From Nostoc sp. CHAB 5715 (lineage in GTDB: Bacteria; Cyanobacteriota; Cyanobacteriia; Cyanobacteriales; Nostocaceae): DNA of 5,275 nt. The position numbers were made by a program, and so were the translations under genes. Of this stretch, positions 1-5,036 are shown in pieces (the stretch's first letter is position 1; each line of letters starts with the position of its first letter). The stretch lies in contig NZ_JAIVFR010000528.1 of NCBI RefSeq assembly GCF_020829685.1, forward strand, positions 1 through 5,275, read 5' to 3'. Below the pieces are notes generated by a model. That model was not told where the DNA came from, searched no databases, and saw nothing but the letters and a program-made list of their open reading frames with translations.

Positions 1-13
1 GAATGGACTTGTA

Positions 14-76
14 GATTTGACGTTTTAGATTTCAGTTCGTTCTAAAGTCTAAGAACAAAAATCAAAATCTCAAATC
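14..76. repeat. Imperfect long hairpin downstream of the glycosyltransferase gene
   Basis: GATTTGA (14-20) pairs with TCAAATC (70-76). TTTT (23-26) pairs with AAAA (64-67), GATTT (28-32) with AAATC (59-63), and an inner GTTCT (39-43) with AGAAC (52-56). Together this is about 21 base pairs broken by small bulges. It begins just past the 3' end of the minus-strand gene that stops at 88, so it could fold in that transcript's trailer. No clear U-run follows on either strand, so a classical intrinsic terminator is not supported. It may instead be a degenerate AT-rich interspersed repeat. Confidence 0.35.
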
Positions 77-87
77 CGTCGTTGTGA

Positions 88-1332
88 TTATTTCACATCA
101 GTGACGCGCCAGCTAAGTTTCAAATTAATCCAGAAATTCCAGATGGTAGCAACTGCGATCGCAATAAAGTTGGCAATATAACGGTTAGGAATAAGAAAAT
201 TGAATACCAAATTTAATACCAATACATTCAATACCAGTCCAGCAAGACAAATGGCGTTGAATTTCACAAACCGCTTCAGCCGTTGTTGCCATCCTTGCTG
301 TTTGGCGCTGACATCGGCAAATGTCCAAGCGTCATTCCAGAAGAAATTATTTAAAATTGCAATCTCACCAGCAATAATTTTGCTGCGTGTCAGTGGCCAA
401 GCCAAGGTAGTCGGATCGCTAAGTAAGTAAAGTATTGTCATATCCACAAATACGCCACTAAAGCCAACCAACCCAAAGCGGACGAATCGACCAATTGGGA
501 AATTGACTTTTCTACTCAATGGTCCTACCCGTCCTGTGGAAAGCCGCAACCGTACCAAGTGGTGGATGTAATCTATATATTGCTTCCATGTCACCTTACT
601 CTCACCCTCTTTGCGTTCGCAGAACACATACCCAACTTCGGCGACTTGATCTACCTTTCCCCGCCCGATTACTTCTAGAAGAATTTTGTATCCAACTGGA
701 TTGAGTGTTGCATTGGCGATCGCACTCCGGCGCACCATAAAATAACCACTCATTGGGTCGGAAACTCTACCCAGTACCCCCGGTAAAATCACTAAGCCCA
801 ACAACTGAGCGCCACGAGACAAGACACGCCTAACAACACTCCAGCTACTGACGCCGCCTCCGTCCACATGGCGACTGGCTACTGCCAAATCTGCTCCCTG
901 CTCAACACTACGCAACAGTTGCATCAGCACCTCTGGTGGATGCTGCAAATCTCCATCAATCACCCCCAACACATTCCCTGTGGCTGCTTGCCACCCACGA
1001 ATCACCGCTGAGGATAGCCCCCGTTCCTGTTGCCGTCGCATCACCCGCAACTGGGGGTATTCTGTGATCAAGGATTGTGCTATTTCCCAAGTTCGGTCTG
1101 GGCTATCATCGTCTACCACAATCAATTCATAGTTTCCTGGAATAGATTCATCCAGTAACTGACTTAATATACTGACCACATTTTTGATGTTGTCACGTTC
1201 TTTATAAGTAGGAATTACTAGGGAAAGATAGATAGATTCACCACCTGTACCCACATCGCTAGGGGGCAACTCTGAAATCTTTAGTGGCCCAGTTGGTACT
1301 GTTAACAGCGAGTTGGATGAGTTTGTCTTCAT
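88..1332 (-). CDS. Polyprenyl/dolichol-phosphate sugar synthase: GT2 glycosyltransferase fused to GtrA-like membrane domain
   Basis: This 414-residue protein most likely transfers a sugar (mannose or glucose class) from a nucleotide-sugar to a polyprenyl phosphate at the cytoplasmic face of the membrane, supplying a lipid-linked donor for envelope glycans. The GT-A domain spans about residues 36-265. It shows the entry strand LSLVIPTYKE (36-45), the nucleotide-binding VVDDDSPD (72-79), the metal-binding DGDLQHPPE (126-134, a D-x-D-x-Q pattern as in DPM1-type enzymes) and SDPMSGYF (191-198). Residues about 283-410 form a GtrA-type domain with four hydrophobic segments (about 284-304, 316-332, 357-380 and 384-402). 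This order resembles the archaeal dolichol-phosphate mannose synthase with a C-terminal four-helix domain. The first 35 residues are polar, of low complexity and outside the fold. The ATG at 1332 is the natural start, though no strong Shine-Dalgarno precedes it. The gene is divergent from the metal transporter and appears monocistronic here. Family assignment is firm; sugar, lipid and acceptor pathway are not readable. Confidence 0.93.
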   Translation of the reverse strand: MKTNSSNSLLTVPTGPLKISELPPSDVGTGGESIYLSLVIPTYKERDNIKNVVSILSQLLDESIPGNYELIVVDDDSPDRTWEIAQSLITEYPQLRVMRRQQERGLSSAVIRGWQAATGNVLGVIDGDLQHPPEVLMQLLRSVEQGADLAVASRHVDGGGVSSWSVVRRVLSRGAQLLGLVILPGVLGRVSDPMSGYFMVRRSAIANATLNPVGYKILLEVIGRGKVDQVAEVGYVFCERKEGESKVTWKQYIDYIHHLVRLRLSTGRVGPLSRKVNFPIGRFVRFGLVGFSGVFVDMTILYLLSDPTTLAWPLTRSKIIAGEIAILNNFFWNDAWTFADVSAKQQGWQQRLKRFVKFNAICLAGLVLNVLVLNLVFNFLIPNRYIANFIAIAVATIWNFWINLKLSWRVTDVK

Positions 1333-1380
1333 AATTTCACATTACAATAAAGTTAATAGAAATTAATAAACTAGGAAATA

Positions 1381-1386
1381 AGTATA
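1381..1386 (-). promoter_or_regulatory. Candidate -10 box for the glycosyltransferase gene
   Basis: On the minus strand these bases read TATACT, one mismatch from TATAAT, 49 bp upstream of the start codon at 1332. No good -35 hexamer sits 16-18 bp further upstream, because that DNA is the arm of the adjacent inverted-repeat element. The octamer AGTATACT (1381-1388) is a perfect palindrome, so a TATACT also reads on the plus strand at 1383-1388. This is a motif match only. Confidence 0.3.
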
Positions 1387-1387
1387 C

Positions 1388-1516
1388 TATAGGAATCGTA
1401 TTTGATTTTTGAAATTATCTACGTAGGCGGGGAGTGGGGAGTAGGGAGTAGGGAATAAGGAATTAGGCTTTTCGAGTTGTACCGAGCTTTTTCAGAAATC
1501 AAATATTAGTCCTATA
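1388..1516. mobile_element. MITE-like element with 27-bp terminal inverted repeats
   Basis: The left arm (1388-1414) and the reverse complement of the right arm (1490-1516) match at 23 of 27 positions, enclosing 75 bp. The outer ends read TATAGG... and ...CCTATA. The element can therefore be read as about 125 bp bounded by duplicated TA dinucleotides, the target-site pattern of IS630/Tc1-mariner elements and the MITEs they mobilise. It has no coding capacity. The interior carries a G-rich heptamer array (1429-1463). The arms and their symmetry are directly visible; assignment to the IS630 class is inference from the TA ends. Confidence 0.6.
1429..1463. repeat. Heptanucleotide short tandem repeat (STRR), about 5 units
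   Basis: The five consecutive heptamers are GGGGAGT, GGGGAGT, AGGGAGT, AGGGAAT and AAGGAAT, decaying from left to right. Tandem heptamers of this G-rich form are the STRR repeats known from heterocystous cyanobacteria. The array lies wholly inside the inverted-repeat element at 1388-1516. Confidence 0.75.
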
Positions 1517-1622
1517 TTTAGCAGCCATTGGATAGTAAATATCTCGAAAGTCACAGCATAAAATCCCCTAAGAGGGCATTGCAAAAAAGGTGAGAATTTT
1601 GTTTGTTATTAATTTAATGCCT

Positions 1623-1650
1623 TTGTTTTATTGCTTGTATTGAGTAAATA
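1623..1650 (+). promoter_or_regulatory. Weak candidate promoter for the cbiMQO operon
   Basis: TTGTTT (1623-1628) is followed 16 bp later by TAAATA (1645-1650), giving a possible -35/-10 pair about 25 bp upstream of the cbiM start codon. Such hexamers are easily found by chance in AT-rich DNA. An alternative pair, TTGTAT (1635-1640) and ATTGTA (1658-1663), would leave almost no leader. Confidence 0.2.
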
Positions 1651-1664
1651 AACGTCTATTGTAC

Positions 1665-1668
1665 AGGG
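1665..1668 (+). promoter_or_regulatory. Ribosome binding site of cbiM
   Basis: AGGG lies 6 bases before the ATG at 1675. Together with the need for Met1-His2 as metal ligands in this family, it fixes the start codon. Confidence 0.5.
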
Positions 1669-1674
1669 TAGATC

Positions 1675-2598
1675 ATGCATATTCCTGATGGATTTGTTTC
1701 TGTTCCAGTGGCAGGGGCTACTGGTTTAGCGAGTGTAGCAGCACTCTTTATTGCCTTAGAGCGATCGCAGCAGGCTTTTGGTATCCGTCGTGCGCCCATA
1801 CTGGGGCTAACCACCGCCTTTATCTTTGCCGCCCAGATGATCAATTTTCCGGTAGCAGGGGGTACTAGTGGTCACTTGTTGGGGGGAACCTTAGCTGCGA
1901 TCATTTTGGGCAGTCCGTGGGCAGGAACGTTGTGTATCGCCACAGTTTTAATTATTCAAGCTGTGCTATTTGCTGATGGTGGCATTACAGCCTTGGGAGC
2001 GAATATTTTGAACATGGGAGTAGTTGGTGTTTGGGTTGGCTGGGTTTTAACCCAAACCTTGCAGAGGCTGTTTGGAGGGTCTAAAGGGCGCTTACCTTTA
2101 GCTGCTGGCATTGCAGCTGGCGTAAGTGTAGTGGTAGCTGCTGTCGCTTGTGCCATTGAGTTAGCCCTTTCAGGAACTGCACCCGTAGCTATAGTTTTAC
2201 CAGCTATGACTGGTGTGCATATTCTGATTGGCATTGGCGAAGGGATAATTACTGGGGGTGTGCTGACTTATTTAGCCACAGCCAGACCAGATTTGTTACC
2301 AGGGGAACAGCAGGAGTTTCGCGGTTGGTCTGTACCCATTGTCGCCATTTTCTTGATTGCGGGAGTGCTATCACTCTTTGCCTCAGCATGGCCTGATGGT
2401 TTGGAGAAAGTCGCCGAAAATACGGGCTTCATCGACTTAGCCGAGAAAGTACGGGTAATTGTGCCGACTCCCTTAGCTGACTATGGTATTGAAGGTTTGG
2501 GGCCAATTGGCACAAGTATCGCTGGACTTTTGGGAGCTACGGTTTGCTTTGCTGTTGCCTTTGGAATTGCCAAGGTAGTGAAACCGAAGAATGCTTAA
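1675..2598 (+). CDS. cbiM: ECF-type cobalt/nickel transporter substrate-specific component, CbiM-CbiN fusion
   Basis: This 307-residue membrane protein binds Co2+ or Ni2+ for uptake and works with the CbiQ and CbiO encoded next to it. Residues 1-205 are the CbiM/NikM fold. It begins MHIPDG, so Met1 and His2 sit where the family's metal site requires the free N-terminus. His67 in GGTSGHLLGG matches the third ligand known from NikM structures, and a second conserved histidine sits in MTGVHILIGIGEG (178-190). The N-terminus cannot be extended without destroying the site, which settles the start. After a polar linker (about 203-218), residues 219-302 contain two hydrophobic segments (about 221-238 and 278-300) around the PDGLE motif (240-244), the hallmark of a fused CbiN/NikN-like part. 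This explains why no separate cbiN is present. The stop codon overlaps the cbiQ start. Family is certain; cobalt versus nickel cannot be decided from sequence or context here. Confidence 0.93.
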   Translation: MHIPDGFVSVPVAGATGLASVAALFIALERSQQAFGIRRAPILGLTTAFIFAAQMINFPVAGGTSGHLLGGTLAAIILGSPWAGTLCIATVLIIQAVLFADGGITALGANILNMGVVGVWVGWVLTQTLQRLFGGSKGRLPLAAGIAAGVSVVVAAVACAIELALSGTAPVAIVLPAMTGVHILIGIGEGIITGGVLTYLATARPDLLPGEQQEFRGWSVPIVAIFLIAGVLSLFASAWPDGLEKVAENTGFIDLAEKVRVIVPTPLADYGIEGLGPIGTSIAGLLGATVCFAVAFGIAKVVKPKNA

Positions 2599-3244
2599 AC
2601 TTTCCTTGCCGTTACGTTTGCAACTGTCACTAGTGATTGTAGTGGGAGCAGCTTTATTAAAGCATTATGCTTGGTATTGCTTAGGTGTATATGGCGCGAT
2701 CGCACTTTTATGGGCTTGGCTGTTGCGCGTACCCATTCGCCGCTTGGGAGGATTACTCGGTACAGAATTGATTTTTTTGTCATTGCTGGCATTGCCCTTG
2801 GGATGGGAACGAGCCAGTTTTTTGCTAGTTCGTTCTCTGGTTTGTTTGGTTACTATGAATAGTTTTTTGTTAACCTTACCGCCTCACAGTTTCGGCATCG
2901 CCCTCAAAGGCTTACCCGTACCAGCACCTTTAAAAGAAAACTTGTTGTTAGCAGGGCAATATATGGAAATTTTGCTCTCAGAAGTGACGCAGATGCAGCG
3001 TAGCGCTCAATTACGCGGTTTGAATGGAACTGCGGCATGGCTGCGCTACGCTAGTGCTGCCATGATTGGAGCCTTGTATCTCCGTAGTCTAGACAGGGCA
3101 GAGCGAGTCTATGCGGCAATGGTAACTCGTGGTTACAACGGGCAATTGCCCATAGATTCTACCCTCAGACCAAAAGAGCGTTTTGCCATACTAGCAGCTT
3201 GGGCGATCGCTGCTTGTGTAACTATTACTTCCTACAGAATTTAG
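2591..3244 (+). CDS. cbiQ: ECF-type cobalt/nickel transporter transmembrane component CbiQ
   Basis: This 217-residue T-component couples ATP hydrolysis by CbiO to movement of the CbiMN substrate unit in the cytoplasmic membrane. Hydrophobic segments lie at about 12-45, 56-70, 76-96 and 198-213. The cytoplasmic coupling region (about 115-185) carries the two Arg-Gly signatures typical of T-components, SAQLRG (138-143) and AMVTRG (176-181), which contact the grooves of the ATPase dimer. The length is at the short end of the CbiQ range, but nothing conserved seems missing. The ATG overlaps the end of cbiM by 8 bp (ATGCTTAA), so translation is probably coupled. No separate Shine-Dalgarno is obvious. 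The stop codon lies 29 bp before the cbiO start, in the same operon. Confidence 0.92.
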   Translation: MLKLSLPLRLQLSLVIVVGAALLKHYAWYCLGVYGAIALLWAWLLRVPIRRLGGLLGTELIFLSLLALPLGWERASFLLVRSLVCLVTMNSFLLTLPPHSFGIALKGLPVPAPLKENLLLAGQYMEILLSEVTQMQRSAQLRGLNGTAAWLRYASAAMIGALYLRSLDRAERVYAAMVTRGYNGQLPIDSTLRPKERFAILAAWAIAACVTITSYRI

Positions 3245-3273
3245 TGCAGTTGTCAATATTGAGTTTGTGAATT

Positions 3274-4038
3274 TTGAAATCTTTAACTTCTAATCCCCAA
3301 TCACCAACCCATAACCCCCACGCACCCGTAGTCGAGGTTGAGAACTTGGTGTATGCCTATTCCCGCCAAGAGCCAGTATTACAAGAAATTTCTTTTACCT
3401 TAAATCCGGGCGATCGCGTGGCCTTGATGGGAGCAACTGGTTCTGGAAAAAGCACCTTGCTGGAGAACCTAATCGGCTTAAAACAACCGCAAGCTGGGAA
3501 AATTACGATTAATGGCATCCCGGTAGAACCGAAAACTCTAGCCCAAGTACGTCGTCAAATCGGCTTTAGCTTCCAAGATGCCAACGACCAACTATTTATG
3601 CCCACCATCTTAGAAGATATCACCTTTGGGCCACGCAACTATGGAATGTCACCAGCTAAAGCTTGCGATCGCGCCCGGCAGTTATTAGCTGATTTTGGCC
3701 TCCTTGCCTACGCCAATCGTTCCGCCCACGAACTCTCCGGTGGACAAAGACGCCTAGTCGCCCTAGCCTCAATTTTAGCCCTAGACCCGACAATTCTAAT
3801 TTTGGATGAGCCGACTAACGGTCTTGATCCAGCATGGCGGCGTCATTTGGCGCAAGTGTTGTTAAAGTTACCAGTGCAGGTGATATTAATTGCTTCTCAT
3901 GACCTACATTGGCTAGGCAGAGTTACTCAACGCGCTTTGGTACTGTCTGGTGGCCGCATTCAAATAGACAGCAATATTCAGCCACTTTTGCAAGATGGTG
4001 CTACTTTAGACCAATTGGGTTTGCCGACAGATTGGTAA
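3274..4038 (+). CDS. cbiO: ECF-type cobalt/nickel transporter ATP-binding protein CbiO
   Basis: This 254-residue ABC ATPase powers the CbiMN-Q metal importer, presumably as a homodimer since no second ATPase gene is adjacent. Visible motifs are Walker A GATGSGKST (53-61), the Q-loop in GFSFQDANDQLF (97-108, with the N-D-Q-L-F form usual in ECF ATPases), signature LSGGQ (154-158), Walker B LILDEP (175-180), the D-loop around GLD (183-185) and the switch histidine in SHD (208-210). All catalytic elements are intact. The start is a TTG at 3274. An in-frame TGA ends at 3270 and no ATG lies between it and the first conserved strand (VVEVENLVYAY, 19-29), so TTG is the most likely start, though ATT at 3271 cannot be excluded. 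Residues about 6-17 (SNPQSPTHNPHA) are proline/asparagine-rich, lie outside the fold and are encoded by degenerate heptamer repeats. A G-rich run follows 10 bp after the stop codon. Confidence 0.93.
   Translation: MKSLTSNPQSPTHNPHAPVVEVENLVYAYSRQEPVLQEISFTLNPGDRVALMGATGSGKSTLLENLIGLKQPQAGKITINGIPVEPKTLAQVRRQIGFSFQDANDQLFMPTILEDITFGPRNYGMSPAKACDRARQLLADFGLLAYANRSAHELSGGQRRLVALASILALDPTILILDEPTNGLDPAWRRHLAQVLLKLPVQVILIASHDLHWLGRVTQRALVLSGGRIQIDSNIQPLLQDGATLDQLGLPTDW
3294..3321. repeat. Degenerate heptamer (STRR-like) repeat inside the cbiO 5' coding region
   Basis: Successive heptamers TCCCCAA, TCACCAA, CCCATAA and CCCCCAC run with a period of 7 through codons 7-16 of cbiO. They resemble the CCCCAAT-type heptamer repeats common between genes in heterocystous cyanobacteria. 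The translated stretch explains the non-conserved N-terminal extension of the protein. Confidence 0.5.
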
Positions 4039-4048
4039 TTCCAGATGA

Positions 4049-4075
4049 GGGGGCAGGGGGCAGGGGAAGCAGGGG
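4049..4075 (+). other. Predicted G-quadruplex motif just after cbiO
   Basis: Four G-runs of 5, 5, 4 and 4 bases are separated by CA, CA and AAGCA, satisfying the usual four-run, short-loop rule with unusually long runs. They lie on the coding strand 10 bp after the cbiO stop, so the structure could form in the mRNA 3' end or in the DNA. Folding potential is read from sequence; any function is inference. Confidence 0.55.
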
Positions 4076-4197
4076 AGGATGAGGGAGATGAGGGAGATGA
4101 GGGAGATGGGGGAGCAGGGGGAGCAGGGGAGGATGAGGGAGATGAGGGAGATGGGGGAGCAGGGGGAGCAGGGGAGGATGAGGGAGATGAGGAAGAC
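4063..4197. repeat. Nonamer tandem array organised as 45-bp higher-order repeats
   Basis: From 4063 the sequence divides into consecutive 9-bp blocks of three main types: gagggagat, gggggagca and ggggaggat. A 45-bp unit of five blocks (two, two and one of these types) occurs as 4090-4134 and again, identically, as 4135-4179. A partial third copy decays by 4197. The perfect identity of the two 45-bp copies points to recent duplication by slippage or unequal exchange. The array should vary in copy number between strains and is prone to assembly collapse. Confidence 0.85.
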
Positions 4198-4208
4198 AAG
4201 GCGAATAA

Positions 4209-4236
4209 CCAATGCCCAATGCCCAATGCCCAATGC
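4209..4236. repeat. Heptamer STRR, four perfect copies of CCAATGC
   Basis: Four perfect CCAATGC units are followed by a CCCCT remnant. This is another heptameric STRR of the kind typical of heterocystous cyanobacterial intergenic DNA, directly after the G-rich array. Confidence 0.8.
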
Positions 4237-4297
4237 CCCTACCTTAGTTACCTTATTTTCTCGTAATATTGGATACTATATTCTCGGTTTTATAAGA

Positions 4298-4486
4298 AGA
4301 ATTCAGAACTCAGGAGCGGAGCCGGAGACGCTCCGCCTCCGGTCAGAAAACAGGTATGAATTCTGTACGAGTGGGTGACGAATATTGGTTAAAACCTCGC
4401 CCGAAGTTAAGCGAAAAAAATTAAAATATTCTCGCCTTAAAACTCTATCCCTTTATGGGTAGAGTATTCTGAATTCTGAATTCTGA
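4298..4486. repeat. GAATTC-type inverted repeats bracketing hairpins (possible non-autonomous element)
   Basis: AGAATTCAGAA (4298-4308) is exactly inverted as TTCTGAATTCT at 4467-4477 and again at 4474-4484, where three ATTCTGA heptamers stand in tandem (4466-4486). Inside are a GC-rich double palindrome (4313-4342) with competing stems GGAGCG/CGCTCC and CCGGAG/CTCCGG, a further GAATTC (4358-4363), and the hairpin ACTCTA(t)CCC/GGGTAGAGT (4442-4465). Repeats of this ATTCTGA kind are frequent in Nostoc-like genomes. The block may be a small repeat element or a chance cluster of two repeat insertions. Confidence 0.45.
4442..4465. repeat. Nine-base-pair hairpin upstream of the lipoprotein gene
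   Basis: ACTCTA-t-CCC (4442-4451) pairs with GGGTAGAGT (4457-4465) around a 5-base loop, with one bulged T. No T-run follows on the plus strand, so it is not a standard terminator. It lies about 50 bp before the lipoprotein start and may be in that gene's leader. Confidence 0.4.
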
Positions 4487-4514
4487 CTCCTATTTTATTG
4501 GTGTTGGGGTGTTA

Positions 4515-4991
4515 ATGTCTGTTTCACATAAATATACCGTTATTGCTCCTGTTAGCCTAAGCATTGCTTTGTTCATTACTAGTTGCAGCGAAAATAAAGT
4601 CTCCCAGTGCCAGCGACTGATTCGAGTTGTGAATGCCGGAACTTCTCTGATTGATAAAAATAAAGGAACGCAAGTAATCACCAGCATACAGCTATCTAAA
4701 GATTTAGAATTTGTGACTAAATCGATTAAGGAACTGAATTTAAAAGATCCTAAGCTGAAAGAATTTCAAAGCGGTTTTGTCAAGATTTTTCAAAATCTTA
4801 GTCAAGCGATCGCCATTGCAGCTAGGGCGCTTGGTGTAACCAAGACAGCAGACGCCTCGACACCTGGTAGAGAAAAAATCCAAAAGGCGAGAGCCGAAAT
4901 TGACTCAGCACTGACAACAGCTACAACACTTGGCAAGCAGTCGGATACATTAGTCAATCAGATGAATAAATACTGTAGCCAGCCAGAATAA
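4515..4991 (+). CDS. Small predicted lipoprotein of unknown function
   Basis: I do not recognise this family. The 158-residue product starts with a short polar/basic N-region (MSVSHKY), a hydrophobic core (VIAPVSLSIALF) and the lipobox I-T-S-C with the lipidated cysteine at residue 24, indicating signal peptidase II processing and membrane anchoring. Serine, not aspartate, follows the cysteine. The mature part has about 134 residues, is rich in Lys, Ser, Thr, Leu and Gln, and looks mostly helical. It contains two more cysteines, Cys32 in SQCQRL and Cys154 in NKYCSQPE, near the two ends and so able to form a disulfide clamping a helical bundle. A GTG at 4509 would add only two residues (Met-Leu); I prefer the ATG at 4515, which gives the same signal peptide. 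No strong Shine-Dalgarno is seen. A HIP1 site inside the gene (4806) supports long residence in a cyanobacterial chromosome. It has no obvious link to the metal transporter. Confidence 0.75.
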   Translation: MSVSHKYTVIAPVSLSIALFITSCSENKVSQCQRLIRVVNAGTSLIDKNKGTQVITSIQLSKDLEFVTKSIKELNLKDPKLKEFQSGFVKIFQNLSQAIAIAARALGVTKTADASTPGREKIQKARAEIDSALTTATTLGKQSDTLVNQMNKYCSQPE

Positions 4992-5036
4992 TCTATCTGA
5001 GAGGATGTTTGAAAAGTGTTTGACTGTGATTTTAAT

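Larger units (their letters stand above)
1333..1674. other. Divergent intergenic region (342 bp) between glycosyltransferase and cbiM
   Basis: This gap must contain the promoters for both flanking genes. It holds a MITE-like inverted-repeat element (1388-1516) and, inside that, a heptamer array. The remaining AT-rich DNA (1517-1674) leads to cbiM, with only a minor CCCT-aag-AGGG hairpin (1566-1576). I looked for the conserved boxes of a cobalamin riboswitch and found none; the only near match is a GCCATTGG at about 1522. I saw no convincing dyad for a nickel repressor and no small gene. Confidence 0.7.
4039..4508. other. Gene-free repeat-rich region (470 bp) between cbiO and the lipoprotein gene
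   Basis: In order, this region holds a G-quadruplex-prone run (4049-4075), a nonamer/45-bp tandem array (to 4197), CCAATGC heptamers (4209-4236), and a GAATTC-flanked segment with hairpins (4298-4486). Open frames on both strands across 4045-4266 exist only because the tandem unit is a multiple of three with no stop codon; they encode Glu/Gly/Asp or Pro/Ser runs and I do not call them genes. A TAAAAT at 4422-4427 could be a -10 for the downstream gene, but no -35 supports it. No clear intrinsic terminator for the cbi operon is visible. Confidence 0.7.

Noticed and set aside
200..704. Plus-strand open frames within the glycosyltransferase gene
   Set aside because: They overlap the well-supported minus-strand GT2-GtrA gene and translate to non-conserved, compositionally odd peptides.
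1517..1674. Cobalamin riboswitch before cbiM
   Set aside because: The characteristic B12-box and GCCACTG-type core are absent. GCCATTGG near 1522 is isolated and the AT-rich leader shows no matching multi-stem layout. By-eye judgement only.
1656..2234. Minus-strand open frames within cbiM (1656-1844 and 1956-2234)
   Set aside because: They are antisense shadows of the clearly conserved CbiM coding sequence, with no recognisable motifs.
4045..4266. Open reading frames on both strands across the G-rich tandem array
   Set aside because: They arise from a stop-free repeat whose unit is a multiple of three, give only low-complexity Glu/Gly/Asp or Pro/Ser/Leu runs, and several overlap each other. 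No ribosome binding site or conserved fold is seen.
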